A stretch of 64,000 bases of DNA from Trachythela sp. YZ-2020. Lineage: Eukaryota > Cnidaria > Anthozoa > Malacalcyonacea > Clavulariidae. Numbering within the stretch: the first letter of the stretch is position 1; each line of letters begins with the position of its first letter. Below, in pieces: positions 11,501-20,475 of this stretch. The translations under genes were made by a program, and so were the position numbers. The notes beneath the pieces are model-generated. The model was not told the DNA's origin. It did no database searches and saw nothing but the letters and a program-made list of their open reading frames with translations. The DNA is taken from the NCBI GenBank assembly GCA_016169945.1, contig JADLSH010000388.1:964001-1028000 (forward strand). The letters run 5' to 3'.

Positions 11501-13704
11501 ATAGATTGCTGACCAACCGCACCTATAAGTGTTCAAATTACGTTGACAAGTTTTCTTTGTTGACCCATACAGACGAGAAAATTTTGTATTTTGCCAGTTT
11601 TTTCTGTGACAAGTACACTTGTTCAAAAGCTAGCATGTTAGCTTTTGAACAAGTGTACTTGTCATAGAAAAACTTGGCAAAGTTGCGTATACAGACGAGC
11701 AAATAAAACTTGCCATATGAAAACTTGTCATAGAAAACTTGCTCGTCTGTAACCGGCTTTAAATGTGATGATAATAAGGGGATTTTTCAGCCTTTGCTGA
11801 TTTTCAGCCTGGTTAAAGTGGCTGTCAAGTCCGTTCGGCTCACGAGCGTGTTTTGTTTACATATTTTGTTTTAATTAAACAATAGATAATTAAATTAAAA
11901 TTCCGATCTGTGGGCCCACACGTTAGCTCATTACGCATTCAGAATACATCACAAAAAGTAAAATTGAACTGCGAATTGAGCGACGAAGACGGAGGGGCAA
12001 CGTCTCTACATTGTGCACCCCAAGGTACTCCAAGGTACCCCAAGATACCATTGAAATTCAGCCCTTAGTATGTACATGAACAATTTCAGCCCCGGGTACC
12101 AGGAATTTTCGGATTCTTTAAACAGTTTAAAAATACAGTAACTAAAAATTAGTTAATCTCGATGAGACTCTGATTTCATATAACGATAAAACAAACAAAA
12201 GCAATGACATTTTTCTGGGATTACATGACGAAAGATCCCATCCTGCCTGAGTCAGCCCTGAGGCTATTAGACCCTGATTACACTACACCTGATTGCATCG
12301 AGCAAAGCGCCTTTTATACAGGATTGGGGCTGTTACGATTCGGGACAAAATCCATGTTTTGGTGCAAAATTGTTACTTGTTTCCTTGGAAGCGGTGAAGG
12401 GGAGGAGATTGAACTTGTTTTTTTGCCATCTGGTATAAAAAGTAATCCGGTATGGAAAGTAATCTGGTATAGTATAACTCTGGCCTAAAATTACTAAATG
12501 GATAGCTCAAACCGGCTTGAAAGTCTGCCCACATTAAAATTGTTGTCACATAATCACATGTATCCCTGGGTTTGGCTGAAATGTCAGCTTGGTTATAATT
12601 GACCTGAAACTCAGCTCAGGTTGAAAATTCTCCATGCAAGCAGGCCCAAAATCTAGAGTTTATACTCTGATGATTAATACTGTACTACATTCAATACTTA
12701 GGGGTTGAAAAATTGAAGAAAATTTTAAGAAATCATTCTAGGATCTGCCCGAATGCAGGTTATGCATAAATTGCTACATTATATTAATATAGATGACCTA
12801 TGACAAACAATTTGTTACAAATATCAACGGAAATCAAAGCATTAATTTCACAAGTTACAAACAAACCGATTACCCAAACTTCTAAATGCTGTCTTTTGAG
12901 GAAACGGTGCGAGTAATACAAAGAGTTCCCTGCGAGGCTATTTCAATGGTCACTTCAAGAGTTTGAAAGCGTGTCGAAACTGACTCAGTTTACTTACTCT
13001 GAACGAGATTTCTACTCGGTATTCCGCGCCTTCTTTGATAACTATTGGCTTCGCTTTAAGCTTCGAAATGTCACCTTCATAAAATAGCATAAATTCAAGT
13101 TATAAATAGGGAAAGATAGTGCTATATGAAAGCAGTAAGCATACTTACCGGTGAGGTCGATTTTAATGTCATCTCGACCTTCTACTTTGATGGCCAGTTG
13201 TTTTACTAGAACGTTGTTGCCACCTTCATCTAAAATGTAGCAATATTTACATGAATTACACAAACCAGAGAATGATTTCACTGTAAAGGAAACTCGACAT
13301 TGAAGGTTCAAAATCGCAGCTTAGATATTATAAATAAGCGATATTTGACTATTAATTGCAGACTTAATTTCCGTACAAATGTTCCGCATTCGTTTTGAAA
13401 ATGTAGCAAAATTGACAGGAGTAAGGTTAAACTAGAAATTCACCACTTGATATTAAAGTTACAAAGTCACAGCTTAATAATAGAGCGAAATTTGTTCAAA
13501 AGTGGGAAGTTTATATTAGCACTTCCTACCTAATACATCTCCGGCCCCATCCATCAATTGTTTCTTATAATTTACCAACGACGCGTCGTCTTGATTTTGT
13601 TCTTGTATTTCTTTCAAGGATTTTTGGGCGGGAGGCGCATAACCTGGCGTTTCCTCGATTTCTTCGTTATCTATTGGTACAACTTCTGTTGTGCTGTCTG
13701 CCAT
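8534..13704 (-). CDS. Rho GDP-dissociation inhibitor, copy A
   Basis: RhoGDI binds prenylated Rho/Rac/Cdc42 GTPases, holds them GDP-bound and extracts them from membranes into the cytosol. Five exons on the minus strand: 13530-13704, 13149-13229, 12998-13074, 9703-9766 and 8534-8730. All have GT-AG borders and matching phases, and together encode about 200 residues. The start chosen is MADSTTEVVPIDNEEIEETP, matching copy B. The N-terminal regulatory arm (...YAPPAQKSLKEIQE) is followed by the immunoglobulin-like fold, with VEGRDDIKIDLTG, KEGAEYRVEISFR, MVGSY and SKFTDDDKN blocks, ending IKEDWM. Compared with copy B it has MVGSYPP for MVGSYGP and VSDLKY for VSGLKY, so it is the less canonical paralogue. 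The frame stays open upstream to an ATG at 13842 (hydrophobic extension, see findings). Intron 3 holds a large TIR/retrotransposon insertion. Confidence 0.92.
9255..9412. repeat. Tandem repeat of CGGTATAT/TTTCAGTTT units
   Basis: Several imperfect ~35-bp units around ATTCCGGTATATCGAAAATT inside RhoGDI-A intron 4. Not seen at the matching place in copy B, apart from a short CGATATTATCGGTATACTGG remnant near 21090. Confidence 0.7.
10231..11760. mobile_element. TIR element carrying a retrotransposon insertion
   Basis: The inverted ends AAAGCCGGTTACAGACGAGC (10231) and its exact complement (ending 11760) continue for about 57 bp. Inside, from about 10300 to 11437, is a reverse-transcriptase fragment that splits the element. 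The remaining interior holds a second hairpin at 11611-11670. The equivalent position in RhoGDI copy B (about 21920) lacks the whole block, so copy B shows an empty-site-like state. Confidence 0.85.
10603..11430 (-). pseudogene. Non-LTR retrotransposon reverse transcriptase, 3' part
   Basis: Reads PQGAVISPTLFNIYINDM, then KYADDCS (the YADD catalytic box), LNTGKTKDMWIGF and FKLLGVTMQNDLKWKSHV. These are the order and spacing of RT motifs of jockey/CR1-like non-LTR elements. A frameshift near 11040 moves translation to a second frame (YCTKIRPILEYAAPIWAGLP... to WLKYFNEHG, stop at 10603). The 5' part is missing. The 3' side (10320-10610) contains a tandem ~115-bp duplication. A dead fragment, nested in the TIR element and in intron 3 of RhoGDI-A. 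Confidence 0.88.
11846..12327. other. Copy-A-specific insertion of unknown nature
   Basis: Sequence between CCGTTCGGCTCACGAG and GATTGGGGCTGTTACG that is absent at the corresponding point of copy B (21993). No clear inverted ends or coding frame. A run of GGTACCCCAAG-type short repeats occurs at about 12023-12050. Confidence 0.6.
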
Positions 13705-14015
13705 TTTGCTAGATACACTCTTGATACTTCCTCCAGGCTTCTTGATGAGGCGTGGATGAGGCTCCTCCATATGCGCATCAACCTCGCAGAGCAACATCAA
13801 GAAAATGCAGTGTGTCCAAAATTTCGCTGCAAGCATCGTCACTGGAACACATAAGTATGATCATATTACTTCAAGTGCATAAAAGGAACTGCCCCTACTT
13901 AATCTTACACAGTATTTCCGTAGTAGATTGTCAGTATAAGTGGGCGTACTACAAGACAATCAAATGACATTCAAATACCCAAATGTAGAACCACTACCGG
14001 GCAAAAGTCATTTAA

Positions 14016-14143
14016 TTTGTCTATAGAGCATCGGTTATATGGAATTCCCTTTGCCCTTCACTTAAACAGGTTGAGTCGACCAGAGTTTTTAAACATCGCT
14101 TGAAGAAACAGTTATTGGAAACTTTCTTAGATACAAATTGACT
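14016..14143 (+). pseudogene. Non-LTR retrotransposon RT C-terminal fragment
   Basis: The frame VYRASVIWNSLCPSLKQVES then TRVFKHRLKKQLLETFL ends in TGA. The (Y/F)R(A/G)xxxWNSLP...FK pattern is the usual extreme C-terminus of CR1/jockey-like RTs. Its 3' tail (to about 14290) ends in a short ATGTAT repeat, as in CR1-type elements. Confidence 0.75.
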
Positions 14144-14299
14144 TATAATCTAGGATGTAATTTTAGTACCTAAATAAATACAATTTTTATCCTGTAAATA
14201 TAGTATATTAGCAATATATTTTATATTCCTTCTGTAAGTTAGTTATGAAAAGCCCGTAATGGGATAACTAATAAATATTGTATGTATGTATTGAGTTTA

Positions 14300-14547
14300 T
14301 TGAGTTCCTCACTCATTGGTGAGCGGATTTCCCAACAGCCTATTGCCCAATTGATAGGGGATCCGAGGTACCTACGATTTTAACGTCCTTATCCGAGAAG
14401 ACGCGAAAGTCTAACCATTTACTGATGTAAATGTAAAGGTAGCACTTTCTCCTCAATTATTTTAAGACCATGAGTAGAGGCCCGACCAAGGATTGAACCC
14501 GGGTCTCCCAGCTTGAAAGGCAAGCGTGGTGACCACGACACCACAAG
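14300..14547 (-). mobile_element. tRNA-derived SINE, minus strand
   Basis: The reverse strand shows a tRNA-like head with a B-box-like GGTTCAATCC (complement 14490-14499), a body containing TTAGACTTTCGCGTCTTCTC, and an AT-rich tail. The head abuts the orphan coding segment at 14548, which may have been truncated by this insertion. Confidence 0.75.
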
Positions 14548-14876
14548 TGCTGGTTGAGTATGTATCATGCTTTGGTTGTTCTCAGGCATTAAAACCAAAT
14601 GCCCAAATTGCTCTTCCACCGTATGACCTTGTCGTCGTCTCAAGAATGCCGAGAACATGTCGTTCATCTCCAAACGGGGAATTAATGAGCAGAGAAGGAG
14701 ACGTTTACTTTCATCTTAACGTCAATTGCATAAGAATGAAGCAACCGTACTACGCTTACGACACCCGAACGACAGAAATTCCACCATGGGTTGTTCAACA
14801 TTTTACTGCAGAGCACTATAGAGCATGTTGCAAACATTTACTCAATCATTTTAGGCCAAAAAATGACGTTATATAA
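14548..14876 (+). CDS. Orphan coding segment with CxxC and HxxxxC pattern
   Basis: An open frame of about 110 codons ending in TAA. It reads ...VSCFGCSQALKPNAQIALPP, then YDLVVVSRMPRTC, GDVYFHLNVNCIRMKQPYY and WVVQHFTAEHYRACCKHLL. Two Cys in CFGC plus His and Cys in HLNVNC could bind zinc. I cannot name the family; the pattern resembles C-terminal parts of lineage-specific repetitive proteins in cnidarian genomes. The left side is cut by a SINE with no convincing start, so it is probably a 3' exon or a transposon remnant. Coding nature is supported by length and composition only. Confidence 0.4.
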
Positions 14877-15067
14877 AATAAAATAGATGGCTATATTGTT
14901 AAATTTGTTAAAATTTGACCTCTAATGTGATGACGTCTATAGTTTGTTTAGCATGTTGTCCATTGGCAAAATCCTTTTGAATAGATTAACTCAGAAGAAA
15001 CGATCACACGAGTTTCCCGCTGAGGAGGCAGGTCCTAGGCCTGATTGGACGTTAACTCTGAGTGTCC

Positions 15068-15222
15068 TCTAGTTGTATCCGCATTTTATCCTCTCATCCG
15101 CATTTTATCCTTTCATCCGCATTTTATCCTCTCATCCGCATTTTATCCTCTCATCCGTCCGCATCCGTATCCGCATTTTATCCTCTCATCCGTCCGCATC
15201 CGTATCCGCATTTTATCCTAAC
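15068..15222. repeat. 19-bp tandem repeat CCGCATTTTATCCTCTCAT
   Basis: Four 19-bp units followed by two longer units with extra CCGTCCGCATCCGTAT. The open frames over it are repeat artefacts. Confidence 0.95.
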
Positions 15223-15362
15223 CCCAGGTATATCCTTAATATGTGCCCAGGTGAAGGTTTGTGTCAGGCTTAATTTGTAAAATTAAGTCTGATACTCAGG
15301 TTAGATAAAACATTAATGATTTTATAGTCACTAATATATATATAGTGCTTACCTCTTGGCCA

Positions 15363-15520
15363 CTGGACTCTGTAGCTCAGTGGTCAGAACATTGCAAACT
15401 GCAAAAACAGCTCCTGTTCGAGGTTCGATCCCCAAGTTGAACTAAGTAAGCAAATCTGTTAGGGCTGAATGCCCATGCAACAGATTAGGAAGACTATGAT
15501 GTCAAAAACAGACTTTATGT
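15363..15520 (+). mobile_element. tRNA-derived SINE
   Basis: The head CTCTGTAGCTCAGTGGTCAG has A-box character and GAGGTTCGATCCCC is a B-box. Acceptor and anticodon stems do not fold as a functional tRNA, and an unrelated body follows, so this is a SINE rather than a tRNA gene. The same head type occurs twice at 46.5-47.0 kb. Confidence 0.65.
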
Positions 15521-15986
15521 GACAAGGGATGGATCCGGCTTGGTCTGATAAGCGGGTGCTGATGAGGGGAAATTTGCAACTTTGCTTCGAAATTTCTAAA
15601 ATTGGGGAGGGAGATTTCGTGAGATTGCATTCCGCGTTTAGCTAATTTTAGCTAAGCACGAAGTTACAGGAGACTGCGCCACTGATCTGACTGCGCCAAG
15701 TCCAAGCGGGTATTGAGAAAACAATATGGCGGAGCATAGGCGGAGCAGGCATAGAAACGGGAAAAGAGTCAAAGAAGGTAAATAATCCGTTGTTTTTTAG
15801 AAGCAAACATGAACATCAGCTGAATTAAATCCAACCTTACTTTGATATATGATACAAAGAATGTGAATGTGCATATATTTTGTGTAAAGTAATTTAAATT
15901 AATGTTGTATATATTTTCTACTTGAATGAACCGTCGTGCATAGCATGTGTTCAAATTATTCATTTATATTAATTTACCTGTTGCAG

Positions 15987-16172
15987 ATTATTGTACAATT
16001 TGGTGAAAGACGGAAAGTATTAGAGATCTCAGGATTTAACACACTTGAGCAGCTGAATGAATTTGTGAAATGTCAATTTGATTTGCCGAAAAGTTCAAAC
16101 ATTCTGTTTGAGCAATGGTTTTTGTTTGCCAAAGTCAGGCCAAGGACATATTTTCGATTTAACTTCATTTAG
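15987..16172 (+). CDS. Orphan exon, PB1-like pattern
   Basis: After acceptor CTGTTGCAG the frame reads IIVQFGERRKVLEISGFNTL then EQLNEFVKCQFDLP and FEQW, ending in TAG at 16172. The order basic-hydrophobic strand, GERRKVLEI, then a helix and FDLP resembles the start of a ubiquitin-like or PB1 domain. A possible 5' exon ATGGCGGAGCATAGGCGGAG (15726-15777) ends in GTAAAT, but its phase (1) does not fit this exon, so they cannot be joined directly. I do not recognise a gene. Confidence 0.3.
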   Translation: MIVQFGERRKVLEISGFNTLEQLNEFVKCQFDLPKSSNILFEQWFLFAKVRPRTYFRFNFI

Positions 16173-16640
16173 AAAGAAGAAACCACATATTTATTAATTA
16201 AAGCACTTGGTTTCAATATTGTGCAGCAATAGTTTTGTTATTAATAAGGTTCTCTTGGACATCAATTGGCAATCTATATATACATCCTACGGCTACAAAC
16301 AGAAACTACGGGAAACCTCGATGAACAATTGTAAACATTTAATTTTCCATGGGGAAACAAAAAGTTGATTTGTTTTTAATTGTACAATGCTAACTTTTAT
16401 ATTAAAATTGTTTATTTTATGAAGTTGTTCTATTAATATTCTGGTATAAACTTTCTTCGTTGGTTCCTTGACCAGGGGGATTGTCTGCATGAGAAGATCT
16501 AAACCAGGGGACTTCGATTGCAACGTTTACACAACATCACGGGGAATTTGGAACTTTGTCTCGCCGCTTTTACAAACCCCCTGGTCAGCCCGGGGGTTAG
16601 CCCCACGGGGAAGCCGATGATATGTGCATTATGTGTTTAA

Positions 16641-16866
16641 AGGCACAGTGTCACCTGCTGAGCAATGCGAAACTTGAAACGTTCACGAACTTTTTCAAGT
16701 TTGTCGCAATTGTGCAGAAGGCATGGCGAATGATTAAACGGCTCATTGCGTAATAAAAATCGGAATCATTGCCTCCTGTGATCCTCTCAACATGAAGAAT
16801 AATATCAAATTTCATATTGTTTACATCGCGAATAAAATCACATCACTCAGCTGGTGACACTGTGCC
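16641..16866. mobile_element. TIR element with TTTAA target duplication
   Basis: The ends AGGCACAGTGTCACC and GGTGACACTGTGCCT are perfect inverted repeats, flanked on both sides by TTTAA (16636-16640 and 16867-16871). 226 bp, no coding frame. Confidence 0.8.
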
Positions 16867-17381
16867 TTTAAATGTTGAATATAGATAGTAGGTAGTTACA
16901 GTCCATCTATGATCTATCAGATAACTGTGTAACAAATCCATCCATGATTTTACAACAACAAAAGCCTTTAATGCTTTATAAAATAAATTTGCATCAAATG
17001 AGGCCAAAAAGGTTTTAAGAACTGAGATTTGCAGCAACAAAAGGGTGGTTAAATTTTGGCAACCTAAGTTTGCACCCCAATATATTTCACGAAGTGTCCG
17101 CCACACTTTATGCCGAACACGTTTTTGGAGGCATGTTATTTCCCCTTGGTCTCGCAATGTGTTTGGGTTTATATGATAGTTTTACTTACTTTAAATTTTT
17201 TGTGTCTTTCAGGTGATCTACTATCTCAAACAAGGTGAGATATAACTAGTTTAACTCTTTATCGTTGTCCGTGGGACGCACGGTATTTACGATCAGTTGT
17301 TTCAAATCTAAATATCTCCAGACGTGTTTATTCTCTGGCAACAGGACACGCGTCATTCGATAGCTTATGACTTCCTCTTTA

Positions 17382-18020
17382 CAGTCAAACCGGATGTTCT
17401 CTTGCGAGGAACATTGCAATATTGTCACGCAATATTGCAATTTTGATTTGGAGATTGCTCTAATGCTCTGAGCAATTTGCAACCGACGCGAACAAATTGC
17501 AAATTGAAATTCACAACCAGTTTTGTAAACAAAGCCTCCGATTGGCTACTAGCAAAAAGGAAGCTTCTTTTGCTAGTAGCCAATCAGAGGCTTTGTTTAC
17601 ACACCTGGTTATGTCAATTTGCAATTTGTTCGCGTCGGTTGCAAAATCAAAATTGCAATATTGCGTGACAATGGGGCTTCGGTGGCGCAGTCGTCAGAGC
17701 AAGCGCCTTTCACCTCTGAGTCTTGAGTTCGATTCTCACTGGGGACTTTACTCATCACACTCATGTGAAGAGTAAGTCAACGCTCTGCCGAAAGTCGTGG
17801 GTTTTCTCCGGGCACTCCGGTTTCCTCCCACAGGGAAAGTTGACTGGGTGGGTTAGGATATACAGATTAGGACTGTAATATCACAATTGTTGTAAAAATA
17901 AATAGTGTAGGCTAAGTACGTAATATAGGTAAGCGAGATAATTGATGTAATCGGTCACTGAAAAGCCCCAACGGGGGACAATATTGCAATGTTCCTCGCA
18001 AGAGAACATCCGGTTTGACT
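17382..18020. mobile_element. Foldback element interrupted by a SINE
   Basis: The left arm (AGTCAAACCGGATGTTCTCT... from 17382) and right arm (ending CGGTTTGACT at 18020) are inverted copies that meet near 17570, where the duplicated GCTACTAGCAAAA blocks face each other. Without the SINE at 17673-17976 each arm is about 170 bp. Confidence 0.85.
17673..17976 (+). mobile_element. tRNA-derived SINE with Nin-DC-like body
   Basis: The head GGTGGCGCAGTCGTCAGAGC is an A-box region and GAGTTCGATTCTC (17725) a B-box. The body block GTTTTCTCCGGGCACTCCGG followed by TTTCCTCCCAC matches my recollection of the deeply conserved Nin-DC SINE domain. GACAAT duplicated at 17667-17672 and 17977-17982 marks insertion into the right arm of the foldback element. 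Confidence 0.8.
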
Positions 18021-18559
18021 CATCCTGGGATCGAGGCTGTTATCCCCCGACCCCCATGACAGGTCGAATCTAAATACTAATCTTACTCGATGCTTTGTAC
18101 CTACTTTAGATGACGTATTGGAAGCTTACAACCTGATCAAAGATTTGGAGCCAAATTTTAAATTAAAAACAAAACAATTAATATTTACTTCCGGTTTCTC
18201 TTCACCTGTTTCAAGATGGCGGACAGGCGAAAAAATTGTCATCGTACGTGAATAACAAGACAATTTTAAACACTAAATAATCTTCACACTTGTGATAAAC
18301 GCTTTCAAGACAAAATAGAATGGTTTGAATTAACCACGTATTTGATATTGTAATTTCTATCAAAATACACTAATTTAAACGAAGTAGCCGGCGGTGATAG
18401 GAAATCGTCGGTTGCCGGCTTCTAATGAAACCCCTGGGGTAGCCGGGCTAATCTAGAGGGGCCATAGCATCAATTCGCGGAGCTGGGGATCCGGGGCATA
18501 CTAGTGTGGTTACATAAGAGCTTACTGTGGTATACTTCAGTTCCCAGGGAAATTTTGAA

Positions 18560-18932
18560 ATGTCTGCATGTAAATATAAGCTGAAGAATTTCTTGGATAA
18601 TAGTAGGTTAGTTTCAAGTATTATAACGTGTTCCAGCTCTTCTATGTCATCCACTAAATTAGGAGTAACTGTTCACTAGAGCTATAATGTCACATCGTGA
18701 CCTAAATCAATAACTTCTGATGCAGTTGAGAAGTATGTGGATCAGTGTTGGACTTCGTTATTCATTCTTTGACTTTACTTTCAGCAATTGGTCTAATCCG
18801 AATTCTTATGGAGACGATTACTCCGATTTCCACACAAACGTTTACAGTGCTATTCTACCTGTATCTTCTAGATTTCAGAGTTTAGCACAGTTAAAAGCCG
18901 GTCCAAGAGCGTCAACTCGTGTAAAGCAATAA
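18560..18932 (+). CDS. Putative two-exon small protein, 64 aa
   Basis: Exon 1 18560-18606 (MSACKYKLKNFLDNS) ends before GTTAGT in phase 2. Exon 2 18785-18932 follows acceptor TTACTTTCAG in phase 2 and reads NWSNPNSYGDDYSDFHTN then VYSAILPVSS...TRVKQ, stop. An upstream acceptor (CTTCAG at 18540) and an AAGATGGCGGAC block at 18213 could mark a 5' exon or start site. Rich in Ser, Asn, Tyr; no membrane segment. I do not recognise it. The support is splice phase plus unbiased composition; it could be chance. Confidence 0.3.
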
Positions 18933-19059
18933 GCGTAATTTAAGATAAGCGCTCGTGACATCACAAATTGTCGTAAGGTTAATGGAACTTACGAATACGT
19001 TAACAAAGTTAACAAACTCCTACACAGGCTAATCAGCACACAAGAAAGGCAACACAAAT

Positions 19060-19310
19060 ACAGGGTGTATAAAAAAAAACGCAACCTCTGAATTTCCCAA
19101 GAAATCCACTTTGTTCTTAAGCACAAAAGATTTTAGGCCCCTGGGGAATTTAAAATAGTAATACGACCTATTAGTAATTCGACAGTTATGCTCCTGGAAT
19201 ACGATTAGAAGCTATTTTAAATTCCCAGGGGCCTAAAATCTTTTGTTCTTAAGAACAAAGTGGATTTCTTGGGAAATTGAGGCTGCGTTTTTTTTTTTAT
19301 ACACCCTATA
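19060..19310. mobile_element. Foldback element 1 of an abutting pair
   Basis: Arms of about 100 bp: ACAGGGTGTATAAAAAAAAA at the left and its inverted copy TTTTTTTATACACCCTATA at the right, with GGCCCCTGGG blocks facing the centre. Confidence 0.85.
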
Positions 19311-19740
19311 CAGTGTATCAAAAAACTGCAAATACCATAATTTGTATGCACGAGATCATACATTAGAATTTCAATGGCTGTGCAAATAATTACGCTTCTG
19401 GGATTTGAAAATACGTTTCCACGTGCAGTACTATCAAAATAAGCACACAAAGTGAATTAAAATTAGTTCGATTACGAATGGCTCAGCTAACAACAGAGCA
19501 AAGAGTATTTCTTGTTTTAAAGTACGCCCAAACTCAAAACTCGACAGCAGTCATTCGTAAACTGAGCCATTCGTAATCGAACTCATAAGTTTAATTCACT
19601 TTGTGTGCTTGTTTTGATACCCCTGGGAAACGTATTTTCAAATCCCAGAAGCGTAATTATTTGCACAGCCATTGAAATTCTAATGTATGATCTCGTGCAT
19701 ACAAATTATGGTATTTGCAGTTTTTTTGATACACCCTGTA
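19309..19740. mobile_element. Foldback element 2 of an abutting pair
   Basis: Arms of about 185 bp. Left end TACAGTGTATCAAAAAACTG, right end CAGTTTTTTTGATACACCCT then GTA. The first element touches this one directly. The same terminus occurs alone at 47266-47285. Confidence 0.85.
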
Positions 19741-20475
19741 GTATCTCAGTAGCCTTCTGGGAATACAAATATAGTATCTCAGTACCATTTGTATTCCCAC
19801 GAGGCTACTGATGTGTTAAACTTATTTAAAACTATGATTATTCCCATCATTCATTTAGCGCTCATATTGTACATTTGACTATTGTCTGTGACAACCTTAA
19901 TTGAAATAGCTGTATCTTGTATATATCTTGATGCATTTTCCCTTCATATTCAAATATAGAATGCATGGAGATGGAGCGCTAAAAAGCTAAGCCTAAGGAG
20001 GCAAATTAAATACAGCGGACTTCGAAGAATTGGAATTAATTGCAAGTGTTTTCCTTGCTACAATTTGCAGATTTGGATGGCACAATTTTTATGCTATAAT
20101 TGTTATATACAAAGAGCCATTTCTAGCAAATTTTCCTCTTAAAAGTACGGCTTATTGAGAATGGGGCTTAAAACAGGATTTATAGTATTCTCCTATTCCT
20201 TGAGATTCTGTAATCTTGTCGGCAATAATTCAAACAACTATTGCAAAAAGCAACTATTAAGGTTCAAAAAGAAAGTCTAATGCAGACTTCAAAATCCTTT
20301 TTAATGTCCTATTCAGTAGCTCCAGCACTGTTATTATTCATTTATACAAAAGATCAACTCAAAATATTACATTCATGAAAAAGCCATGCATTAATAAAAT
20401 TACAATTAAGCAAAATTCCAATTATATGCTATTGCATTAGCATTCACCAGCAATTAAGCATTTAATTGTAGTTAA

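Larger units (their letters stand above)
7840..13750. repeat. Segmental duplication, unit A (RhoGDI-A)
   Basis: Collinear with unit B at about 19786-23480. Shared blocks cover 7843-8790, 9650-10230, 11762-11845, 12328-12660 and 12710-13750. Unit A additionally carries the 1.5-kb TIR/retrotransposon insertion at 10231-11760 and about 480 bp at 11846-12327. Non-coding flanks near exon 5 differ by roughly 2 percent by eye. Confidence 0.9.

Noticed and set aside
12204..12488. 94-codon frame FWDYMTKDPILPESALRLLD...
   Set aside because: Only its second half is shared with copy B, where the frame does not continue upstream. There are no conserved motifs, and the junction at 12328 is the edge of a copy-A-specific insertion.
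15062..15280. Open frames over the CCGCATTTTATCC repeat
   Set aside because: Tandem-repeat artefact visible in two frames at once.
15363..15440. Functional tRNA gene
   Set aside because: A- and B-box matches exist, but the acceptor stem does not pair and the sequence continues as a SINE body. The same was concluded for 46620-46680 and 46815-46880.
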